Positions 47,202 through 56,763 of a stretch of 64,000 nt of DNA are shown piece after piece. Source of the stretch: Leuctra nigra (taxonomy: Eukaryota; Arthropoda; Insecta; Plecoptera; Leuctridae); the NCBI GenBank assembly GCA_934045905.1, contig OW203763.1, positions 35,368,527 through 35,432,526 of the forward strand. The letters run 5' to 3'. Numbering within the stretch: position 1 is the first letter of the stretch; the number at the start of each line of letters is the position of its first letter. Made by a program: the position numbers and the translations under genes. Below the pieces are notes generated by a model. The model ran no database searches. It saw nothing but the letters and a program-made list of their open reading frames with translations, and had not been told where the DNA came from.

Positions 47202-47237
47202 TATATAAAGCAAGCATCATAGCTTGTCTAATTGTCA
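47202..47237 (+). promoter_or_regulatory. TATA box and initiator, plus-strand EF-hand gene
   Basis: TATATAAAG at 47202-47210 and TCAGTC with its A at 47237, 35 bases apart, followed by a 38-base first exon with a GTAAGA donor at 47275. The two EF-hand genes are divergent from promoters about 3.7 kb apart. Confidence 0.75.
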
Positions 47238-49584
47238 GTCAACTCTGGAACTTCATCTGAAGATATTCAAGAAGGTAAGAAAGTCTCTTATTGACAGAAA
47301 TAATACAATATTCAATTATCCAGCAACGCAAAACTAACATTCTGTATTGTATTTTTAACACTTGAAAACTGCTCTGAAATACATTAAATAGAACATTATT
47401 AAATATATTCGTACCTTTTTGTATCATAATTTAAATATTACGTACAAATAACACTCATAAGTAAAATTAACATAAAAGTTATAAACACTCTCGCATCAAC
47501 TTAGATTCTGGAATTGCATAAAATCACTTTGAGTATTGTCCAAAATTAAGTCGTTTCAATAATGTAGTAATTGTTACCACTTACCAGCTAGTAATGATAT
47601 AATATGAATGAAAGAAACACAATATCTATCACATATCAGCGAAGTGAAAATCTTCTTTTACGATTTTGTCATTCGGGTGGTAAATTGTTAAATTATTTTT
47701 GAATCTTTATTACTTCTGCCTTTCCTTTGCAACTGTGGTGAGGCCAAGGAGGTTCTATTGGTGAGGCTAATTTTAGTCAACCTGATCGATTAGAAGAGGA
47801 AAAGTGCTATGATATTAAATATCTTAATAATGAACGCAGTCTTTAAAAAGTGTGATTATCCTTAATTTGATAATATAGGGGAATTTTCTTCCTTCGGCTT
47901 GAACTATACAGTATTATTTCAAAAGGGCAAAGGTACACTGGGCAGTGGGCACAACTAAAACGGTGATTAAGCAAAACGGATTGGCTACTATCAGGTAAAT
48001 TCAGAATAAATCTAGTGGAGCGGTTGCTCTACCCAGCCAAGTCGTATTCCTTATTATTATCATCAATTAAATCAGAGCTCATCCACTATAGTTATGACGT
48101 GTTATAGCAAAGACTTCATAGGCTGATGCTTTCAAATCTTTTTCAGACTATCCTTTTCTTTCGAATACCGTTTTTGGTTTGGCCAAGTGGACATCAGATG
48201 TATTGTCGTTTTCTGACCTTAGACATTCCAAATTTAATAGCAAATGTATGTGTACATTATGATTACTCACAAAGGTATTTCATACCGTATAATTCACACT
48301 AAATTAATGGATGCTTTAGATACTGTGGTAATCAGAGGTCCCTTGCTTAGTCTGTTTATAAGCTCTTCAGAATAAAATATTCATGGTTAAAGGTAGTCAA
48401 TGTGTTTATAGTCTGAATACACTAATATAACATGTGTTCCTCAGGGCTCAATATTAAGACCAATCCTGTACATTATTTAGTTTACTGAAGACGGAGACTA
48501 TACACAAGCAGCTGATAGCTTGGCAATGAGATACCTTTTCTAAGTGCTAATCCAATTCAAAATGTTTGCCATATCTCCAAGACCCAGAATAATATAATGG
48601 GGAACACGAACAAGCTCATTGATAAAGAGTTGCTGTGAATATTCGATGGCTCAATAATGACACGTTGTGTTTATGTTTGTTCCAGCTACTTTCAGTACAT
48701 TTGCGATCGCGATGGCCTTTAGACACCTTGTGTTTATGCTGGTGCTGGTGATGGTCGCTTGGGAGCATCACAGTGGTGAGTTGAAAACGATCTGATGAAA
48801 ATGGTCCAGCCTGACTGACAGATCTGTTGGGATAATCAAAAAAATATTGGGTCATCTGAACTGCGTAGCATGATGTTATACTTACATTGAGGAGAACATT
48901 CTATCTCATATCCATTTTACTTATTTTTATTCCAGTTGATGCGGAATGCTGTGATCTCAGAGCAAGATGTAAGTAGATTTACAAACACTGTTGTGGTTGC
49001 TGTTTTAAGATCAGAGAAAAAGTCCAAATTTGATCAAGAATATATAACTGTATTAATCATCGGTATGAATTGAATCAGTGATTCAAAAATGTGCATAAGT
49101 CCATAAATTTACGAAATCAATTTTATCTTGAACATCGTATCACAATACGCATCGAGTCTTGAAATATTTGTGCTAAAACTGTACTTTTCAATGGAATGTT
49201 TCAGGTAATCGTAGATACAGCATTGAGTGCACTCGACCCAGATGTTGCGGATACAATAACTGCAACGTATTCTCCTGTGGCTGCGACCGAACTTCCGAAT
49301 ACCATCGCTGCGGATATCGCCACCATCATCATTATCGTAACCGTCGTAGTGTCGACGCCATGTTGAATCGCTTTGAAAGCGGCGCGAGCAGAATCGTGCG
49401 CAGAGCTGACCTTGACAAAGATGGCCGACTCAGCTACGAGGAAGCTCATGCCTATTTGTCAGGCTCCACATCGTTGGAGTCCACGGCCACTCGCAGTAAA
49501 CGTGAAGTGTATTCGGAGTTTGAAGCACTTGATGTTAACAAGGATCAGTATCTTACTGCTGATGAGATTGATCCTGCTCAGTAA
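47237..49584 (+). CDS. Secreted Cys-rich EF-hand protein, plus-strand copy
   Basis: Exons 47237-47274 (leader), 48686-48775 (ATG 48712), 48936-48968 and 49205 to the stop at 49584; all GT-AG, in phase, 158 codons plus stop. Signal peptide MAFRHLVFMLVLVMVAWEHH, then a ten-cysteine segment (26-68) with HHHH, then EF-hand loops at 101-112 (canonical) and 142-153 (Gly replaced by Gln). Furin-type RNRR (77-80) and RSKR (129-132) could release a Cys-rich peptide and two single EF-hand pieces. The family match is to EF-hand proteins in general; no closer relative is recognised. The last exon and the adjoining parts are identical to the minus-strand copy over about 508 bp (49135-49642), while exon 2 has about six substitutions and a 6-bp difference in the leader. 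Unlike the other copy it keeps an AATAAA at 49694. Confidence 0.87.
47275..48685 (+). other. Intron 1 of the plus-strand EF-hand gene
   Basis: Non-coding. 47935-48195 is a decayed copy of the 8700/22147 MITE family (GGTACACTGGGC to GGCCAAGTGGACATC). Nothing else was recognised. Confidence 0.45.
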
Positions 49585-49693
49585 TCAGTCACATCAGTCT
49601 CAGTCTGGATCACGGGTGTTGGATTTGTTGCTCTGTTCAAGTAGATATCTTTGTGTCCATTGACATTTCTAGGAAAACCTTCAGTGAACGCTT

Positions 49694-49699
49694 AATAAA
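49694..49699 (+). terminator. Polyadenylation signal of the plus-strand EF-hand gene
   Basis: AATAAA 110 bases after the stop codon. It lies outside the segment shared with the minus-strand copy. Confidence 0.65.
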
Positions 49700-50256
49700 C
49701 TTTTGAATTGTATGGAAATTATTACCAAGTTGATCAATGTTCTTTATAATTTTTAATACCAACATAATTTTTTCTGATCATAAACCATCTTATAATTACA
49801 TTTAATGGGTAGATACTACTTTTCCCTATAAGAACTTAATTGATGATTCGGTTGCTTTGGCCTATCTATGGCAATGATCTTGTGAAATAAGTATTTTCTT
49901 TCTTTTCTTTTATGCCCAAAATGTTCTTCCAATATCTGATACAATCTATGACAACGCAACCATATCTGAGGACATTCTTCTTGGGAAATGTACAGTTAGT
50001 TATAATATAAAAAATTTAATAATATTATTAATAGTAATAACAAGTTTTATTATATTTCGGTGTTGTAGACGCTTTTTAAGCAATTATAAATATTCAAATT
50101 ATTCTGATATACTTTTCAATACATTACTGTTTATGAATCTTACTTAATTTTTGTTTTACCTTCCATATCTTCCCCAATTTATTAGTACATCGTACTAATA
50201 ACGATTCTAAGAACGATTTGATTTTGATTCTGAGATTCAAAAAAGTCAGCCAGGGT
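49700..50256. other. Unassigned AT-rich intergenic sequence
   Basis: No gene or repeat recognised. Confidence 0.3.
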
Positions 50257-50488
50257 CCAGAGCTCGCATTTTGGCACGCAAGCCCGCAATACACTGAAGG
50301 CCGTTGTGTTGCCTACCCTCCTGCATTAGAAATCAACTATAGAGTCAGTGAGTCATATCATGTCATGTTTGTGGATATGACGGAAGTGATAAACATAACA
50401 ACTACATAACAACTATGATATTGCAGGAGGGTAGGCAACACAACTGCCTTCTATGCAATGCGGGTTGCTTCGAGTCTGGACCGTGAAC
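50257..50488. mobile_element. Palindromic MITE, about 230 bp
   Basis: Arms of about 70 bp: GGTCCAGAGCTCG to GTTGTGTTGCCTACCCTCCT on the left and AGGAGGGTAGGCAACACAAC to CGAGTCTGGACC on the right. Non-coding; the target duplication is not clear. Confidence 0.6.
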
Positions 50489-50599
50489 TAAAGAACTGCG
50501 GGTGCATCAGTTAGTTGAGTTGCCCAGAACTGTATGCTCGCCCGTAAATGAGATCCTATATTTGCAAAATAAAGTCAGATTAGTGTTCACTGTATAAGC

Positions 50600-51931
50600 C
50601 AGGTGTTCTCCAAGGTTAGTGAATGGGTGTTCTCAACCTTTTTTGGATCATGCCCCCTTTTCACTGTTGTTCAAAATAGGCACCCTGTTACATTAATCTA
50701 ACTCGAACTCAAAAAATGCATTCCACCAAATAATATGCATAAACTTGCAGGAACCATTTAATTTTCTCTCTGGTATCCAGGGACCCGAACCGGAACCGGA
50801 ACCGGAACCTAGAACCGGTATGAACCTTTATAATTTCGGAACCAGAACCGGAACCGGAACCGTTATACTTTTTTCCCAAAGAACCGGAACCGGAACCCGA
50901 ACCTTCATAATCAATTAGGTTCTTAAAGGTTCTTAAAGGTTCTTTAAGGTTCCTTCTTTTCATGAAAAATAATGTACAATTTAATTTTTTAACACTTGGA
51001 TATAATTATGATATATTATAAAAGAATATTATTCACAAAGTTGTATAAAGTTAATTTTTTGATAAAATTTCCAATATGTTTTTTTGTAGAAATTTTGAAT
51101 TCTTTAATTTAATTTCAATTTTTAACTCTAATTCTTCATTTGCAACGCTTCTCGAGTTTTCAATTTTTGAATCTGACTATACTGCAATGAAAATTCATGC
51201 AATTCTGACAATTTGAATATGATAGATTAGGAAAAATGAATGTTTACGTTGAATTATGGAGAAAATTGCCGCCACTCATTATACTGTCTCCTCTGATATT
51301 AGGTAACTCTGCGCACCAACCTGTGAATTTTATACAGACACTACCTACACCAGTGCTTGGATTCATATGACAAATCCAAATCCTATAATTCCATTAAATT
51401 TGACATAGGTAATACTTAAGTTTTATAATATAGTTTGATTTAAAATTTGAGAACCGGAACCGGAACCCGGAACCTTTATGCAGGAACCGGAACCGGAACC
51501 AAACCTTTTAGAATACTTGTTTTAGAACCGGGAACGGAACCTGAACCTTTATAAAATAAAATTGTGGAACCGGAACCGGAACCCGAACCTTTATTAATTA
51601 TTAATAAAGGTTCGGGTCCCTGCTTGTATCAGGGAAAACATATTTTCAAAAGAAATCACTTTAGCGCATGGAACAATGTGGGCCGTGAGGCCCTTACCCA
51701 CCTGCGGATCCGGACCGATACATTAGGACCATTTCTATTCGTTTTGTGCTATTGGTTTCGTCGATTTGATATTTGGTCACATGAGAGAATCACTTCAAAA
51801 TACGAGAATTTATTTTTAAAAATACGTCTCATATTTTTAGGCCAGAAATTCCCTCTTCTTCCCCCCCCCCCCCCTCTTGGAACCCTTCAATTTCCCCATT
51901 TCAAGAAATTCCCTACCGGTTGAGAACACTG
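50600..51931. mobile_element. Probable outer hAT-type element with nested insertion
   Basis: GGTGTTCTCAACC near the left (from about 50629, itself preceded by CAGGTGTTCTC at 50600) faces GGTTGAGAACACTG at 51918-51931. TGCTC/CAGTG-type ends with TTCTCAACC are common in hAT elements. The flanks GTATAAGC and GTATAGCT match only in part. A C run lies inside the right end. Confidence 0.45.
50778..51622. mobile_element. hAT-type element, 845 bp, GGAACC-rich ends
   Basis: Perfect inverted ends CAGGGACCCGAACC. Flanks CTGGTATC and CTTGTATC agree at 7 of 8 positions. About 180 bp inside each end is an array of GAACCGGAACCG or its complement. The AT-rich centre does not code. Confidence 0.82.
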
Positions 51932-52017
51932 GTATAGCTAAGCCATCAAATTGAAACAAATTTCGAATAAAAGAAATTAAATGATATTGAAATAAAAATA
52001 AAAAAATAATACCTACA

Positions 52018-52501
52018 AACATATATAAAGTAGAATGTCTGTTTGTCTGTATGTTCTTCATACATTTCTACACCATGTGACCGATCTCCAACAAACTTGG
52101 CATGGAGTTTCTATGGGGTCGTGCGCACTTCGTATGGTACTTACTTACCACCATCGCCAAACAACCCCTATAATTGAAAAAAAAAACACTCCAATGGAAA
52201 AAATTACATTGACACTTTCAGCCATATACTCCAACACCATTGACCGACCTCAATCAAATTTTGCACATGTAATTTGTCCACAATCAGTCGTTAATCAGTC
52301 CACATTTCAGGCTACTCACCCCCTCCCCCAAACCACCCCTTATTGAAGAAATTCAGCTTAAAGGCCGAATGTACCAGAGATAATTTCACTTTTTGACATT
52401 ATCAGGTGTAATAAAACTTACGAAACAATCTCCCGAAAGTTCTACTCTCACAAACCCCGCCCCCCCCCCCCCCCCCCCCCTCACTACGGCAGGTCAGCTA
52501 G
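52018..52501 (+). mobile_element. Possible Helitron-like non-autonomous element
   Basis: The left part (CATATATAAAGTAGAATGTC, TGTTTGTCTGTATG) and the end CACTACGGCAGGTCAGCTAG before T resemble small insect Helitrons, which end in CTAG and insert between A and T. Inside is GACCGATCTCCAACAAACTT. A C run of about 18 lies near the right end. No Rep/helicase frame. Confidence 0.35.
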
Positions 52502-53204
52502 TTTACTATAAAATAAAAATATAATTAAAATAAGATATACAGCTGATCGAACTTGTGACCTTTTACATTGAAAGGAAAGTGAAGATCTTACTCTGTAGTG
52601 TGGTATTTTTATAATAGTAAATAAGGATAGTATTGCCAAGTATACATATTCACAACATCTGCATAATAAGCTTGATCTGCATGTTCTGTTCACCTTTCTG
52701 GCTTCTTGTCATCTAACAGAATTAATACAGAAATAATTATTTTTTGTATAATTTCTTATACATACTCGTATTGCACATCTAAGGATTTTACAATATCGAT
52801 TGAAGGGTACAGGAAAGAACGCTATGAGTCCATTTTTAGAAGAAAAAAAAGTTTAACGTGTAATCTTGCAGTGATTTTCATGAGCTTTCAGAATATATCC
52901 TCGGTTTCTAGAAAATCTTTTTTTTGCCACAAAGTCTTGAAAAACGCAATTGAAATATCGATTTGTATGGAAGACAAGTTTCAACATAAAACCTCGTTTA
53001 TCTCAGTTTCATCCGAATGTGACTTATCGTTCTTACCCTGGGACCCTTCTATTGTGTAGGAACCTATACGTTTGAAGTGTGTATGTATTATCTCTGTACT
53101 AGGAGAGAAGGAGAATATGCTACATAAAAAGGATCAATTTCTTTCACAAACGTTTAAGCTGTCAACGTCCATAGATGCAAAACTCAATTTTAAATATATA
53201 TTTT
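52502..53204. other. Unassigned; open frame of uncertain value
   Basis: A 117-codon plus-strand frame (52706-53059) has six cysteines but no recognised domain, no splice support and AT-biased composition; I do not call it a gene. Confidence 0.25.
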
Positions 53205-53450
53205 AAGTTTAAAATATCACAGGTCGGACATGGAGGCAAGAGGCTTGGAAGATTATGATTGTATGGATTGGAGCAAGGTCCACTAAATCTTCTCCTAGCG
53301 GAGAACAGACGAACCGCCAATAGCGCCCGGGCGCCTGTGCGCTACTAGCGGAGATCTAGTGGACCTTGGGATTGGAGGAGGTGGAATCTGGGATGTGGGA
53401 AACGGCCTTGAGTTGCTGCAGGAAACCCACTTAATAATAATAATAAAAAA
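53205..53450 (+). mobile_element. LINE 3' tail, split by a small insertion
   Basis: With the 96-bp insertion and one duplication copy removed, the frame reads DMEARGLEDYDCMDWRRWN before a stop, the kind of WRR-containing C-terminus found at the end of many insect non-LTR polyproteins. It is followed by AATAATAATAAT and an A-rich tail. Only the last 100 or so bases survive. Confidence 0.5.
53274..53369. mobile_element. 96-bp hAT-type micro-element
   Basis: Ends CAAGGTCCACTA and TAGTGGACCTTGG. Exact 8-bp duplication GATTGGAG at 53266-53273 and 53370-53377. Inside, CTCCTAGCGGAGA and CTACTAGCGGAGATC. It interrupts the LINE tail, and the interrupted frame resumes after it. Confidence 0.8.
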
Positions 53451-53632
53451 AGTTTAAATTTAATTATTTACTAGGAAAATTACTGTATTTTTTCGATTTG
53501 CCATGTATAGGGCTAACTCAAATTTATGAGGTTATATATCTTGAAAATTAGTTTGGCTATATATACCCCACTTTTTCTTGCGTTTATAAGGTGCACAAGG
53601 AAATTATCTATTAAATAAACATATTAATTCAG

Positions 53633-54362
53633 TATAAACAAGACAATTCTTTGAACTTGTACGTAAACTTATTTATTATTTATTAGATAATACAATATTT
53701 CGTCCTGTTTCACAGGACTTCTTCAGGTAGTTTGAAAAAATGGAAGAAAACAAATTAAAAATTGACTAATCCAGGCATCGCATTGTACAAAGATTCTAAA
53801 AATATCAAACAAGATAATAAAGTTACATTTAAACACCATGGATAAAAATTATAAACAAGGCGGGTAACTAAATAACCTGTTGCCACTTTTCTTGCATTTG
53901 ACATCTTAAAGTTGATAGCCAAACTTTGTCGAAATCACAGCTTGGTTGACTGTGAAACAGGACGACATATTAGAATAGAATAGAATAGAATAGAATGTTT
54001 TATTGTTAATAGTGATCACATGGTGATATTTAACAGTCATGTACAGTATGGATACAATAACATGGAAACATGAAAAGAGTAAAATAAGTACATTAAATCT
54101 TCCCTGACAGGTGGCGTCAATAATACATACTAGTAGTAGTCTACAAACATTGTCAGATTACTAAAAAAATAAATCTAAAATCTAGTCGTCATAAAATATT
54201 CGGAGGTAGTGTAAAAACAATGTGTTATTAGAAGACCCTTTAATTTAGATTTGAAAATATTGTATTATTGTATTGAATTTGAATATTGAATATTGAATAT
54301 TGTATTATCTAATAAATAATAAATAAGTTAACGTACAAGTTCAAAGAATTGTCTTGTTTATA
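53633..54362. mobile_element. Element with 65-bp inverted ends
   Basis: TATAAACAAGACAATTCTTT continues for about 65 bp to AGATAATACAATATT on the left and returns inverted at 54297-54362 (one small difference, ACGTAAAC/GTTAACGT). TCCTGTTTCACAGGA and TGTGAAACAGGACGA form a second inverted pair. Within it, 53970-54200 looks like a minus-strand LINE tail with a (TAGAA)n end. Confidence 0.55.
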
Positions 54363-55229
54363 ATTTATCGTGAACTAAGATCTGAATAATTACAATATTA
54401 ATTCAGATCTATCGGAGACCTCTACTTGGGCATCCCCCCTCAAAGCTTACAGTTATCAATTATTCTTAAAAGTCCCCTGCTCTATTGGGTAATTTAGCAT
54501 ATTAACAACATTTTGTACAAGCTAAATAAATCCAGTTTATCATACTTAAAAGTGGAATTTTTTAAACAAATGTAAAAGAAGTTTGATTAATTGCTAATTA
54601 TGACCCCCGCCCGGCACTCGGATTCGGGAGGATTTTGGATATGTTGTAGAGGGCATTTTTCTTAATCGATTCGTGTATTGAAACCTTCTGTTGCAATTAG
54701 AGGTGAGTTCAGCTCTTTTTTGCTTTAAATTACTGGGCTATAGGGATGATATATAGCAATTAACTCATTTTGGAAAGTCAAAAAAATATTCCGGATGATC
54801 CAAACTGATTAAAGACGATTTACAGGAGCCACATTAACTTAATAACCATGACACATAGAAAGTTGAAACTTGGCATAAATAATATTGAACCAAGAGATTC
54901 TCAAAGATCTTTTGGTATCTTATTGAAATATTTCTACAAATAAATCGTTATGTACCGGATTTTTCATGGAGAAACCCTACACTTAGCATTGCCTATTGGC
55001 CAGAGTATACAAGTAAAGTTAATAGGTTCTTGACAATGAGCCGGCCCACTTGCAAGTCTCTAGAGTGATGTGCGGTCGCTTAGGTTCCTAATTCCAATGC
55101 AACAGCAAAATTTCGTCAAAAAATATTCTGGGCAAAAATATTGCAGATGAAAATTGGGTCAAGTGGGTTGTAGAATCACTTACAGAACGAGGAAAATACA
55201 TTATATATATTCCTTTTAACATGCAATTT
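54363..55229. other. Unassigned; fragment of the palindromic MITE family
   Basis: 54623-54660 (GAGGATTTTGGATATGTTGT, AGAGGGCA) is an end fragment of the family at 15637-16212. No gene. Confidence 0.35.
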
Positions 55230-55568
55230 TGAAGTCCCCCCCCTCTCCCCCCTGTCACGCTGTGACACACTTTTCAAGCCCCCCCCCCCCCCCCCCTAAA
55301 AGGACGTTACAAATCTTTCTCTACCCCCCCCCCCCCCTTAAATAGAATATTTTTGACTGTAAAAAGTATCAGAATTTATCGTTTTTAGCGAAATTTCCGG
55401 TCCCGACATATCTACTGAAATTTAAAATTCTTGAAAATATCTGTAGCAAAACGTGACGTCCTACTAACTCCAGACCCCCCTGCCCCCCTCTGTCACACTG
55501 TGCCCCATACTGGTGCACCCCCCCTCCTCCCACCCTGAAGCGTGACGTCCTTTTTGCACAGCCCCTAA
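55230..55568. repeat. C-run-rich dispersed element fragment
   Basis: Three C runs with CTGTCACGCTGTGACAC, CTGTCACACTGTGCCC and, at the right end, GAAGCGTGACGTCCTTTTTG and GCACAGCCCCTA. The right end resembles hAT-type ends of insects (TAGGGGCTGTGC reading inward). No clear left end. Confidence 0.4.
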
Positions 55569-56758
55569 ACTTGAAATTCTGTAAACTAGGACTGATTCAG
55601 AACAATGTATAAAGAGATATGCAAATGTGCATTGAATGTAACGTAATGCAACGTGCATCCATGCAATTGCGATCGTGCTCACCAAGTTGCTCAAGCCCAT
55701 AATATAAGACAAATAATTTACTTGCATAATTTCAATAAAAGACAAGTGGGTACCAAATTTATACATTTATTTTAAACATTATAATATTTATTTTATACAA
55801 AATTCAATACTTTTGTTTAGAAATTGAAATTGTCATATTTCAATTGATGATGCAATTCCATTTTGTATGAATACATTCAACGAAATATGCATGGTCGTCC
55901 GCAGGATTTATGCTAGGGGATGGGGGAAAGTCAAAAGTCAATAGGAGGTCAAGAGAGATGACCCCCGTGCTGGTGAGTCCGGAACCCCATCTAAATTTTA
56001 ACTAGGAAACCGCTCGGTGTAACGCGTTGATAAGCGAGCACTGGTATGTGCAGCATATCTAACCATGATCTAACTGCAATTCCGTAAATAATCCATAAAT
56101 AAAAATACTTACAGGAGCACAGAAGATGTCATTTTTTTTCAGAGACTGGCACGATTGATACAAAACCTTACCTGTACATTCAATATAAATCCAAGATAAG
56201 CAAAGACTTTCCCGTCACTCCGGCGATCACAGAAAAGTTCAATATTTCTCCAGAAAATGGTTTGATTACCAATTATACTTACATTTACTAAAAACTTTTA
56301 AGAGAGCGTCGCCAACAGAAATAATAATCACTGACAGAATATCAAAATAGTTTAACAACTACTGTCAATGTCAATTGACACGACAGGAGTCACAGAAGAC
56401 AGGACAGGAGGAGGAGGAGGGACAGGAGATCGGCAAGCTATCCAAAAAGATGGACACATAATATCATGGTCCTTAAACTTAGATTGGATAATATGTAAGT
56501 GAATTAATCAAGGAAGCAGTGATATATATATTTTTTGTACATTTTGACATTGACGTTACTGTCAACTGATTATGATTGTTTTGAAATATAAACTCTTGAA
56601 ATTCATTACTGGTTTGTCTGAGAGTGTCAAAATATACTTATAATGCAGGTCCCAATGACCATACAAAATAATATGAAGATAGGTAAAAAGATTCCAGTCA
56701 ATTTGCACATGGAGTTTCTTTCATAATGCCATTTATAGTTAAGCTATAGACCCTTCTT
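55569..56758. other. Unassigned sequence
   Basis: 55889 onwards (CATGGTCGTCCGCAGGA, GGGGATGGGGG) matches one end of the 33387 family. No gene recognised. Confidence 0.3.
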
Positions 56759-56763
56759 ACCTC

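Noticed and set aside
52706..53059. 117-codon plus-strand frame
   Set aside because: No domain, no splice support, biased AT-rich composition and surroundings made of repeats.
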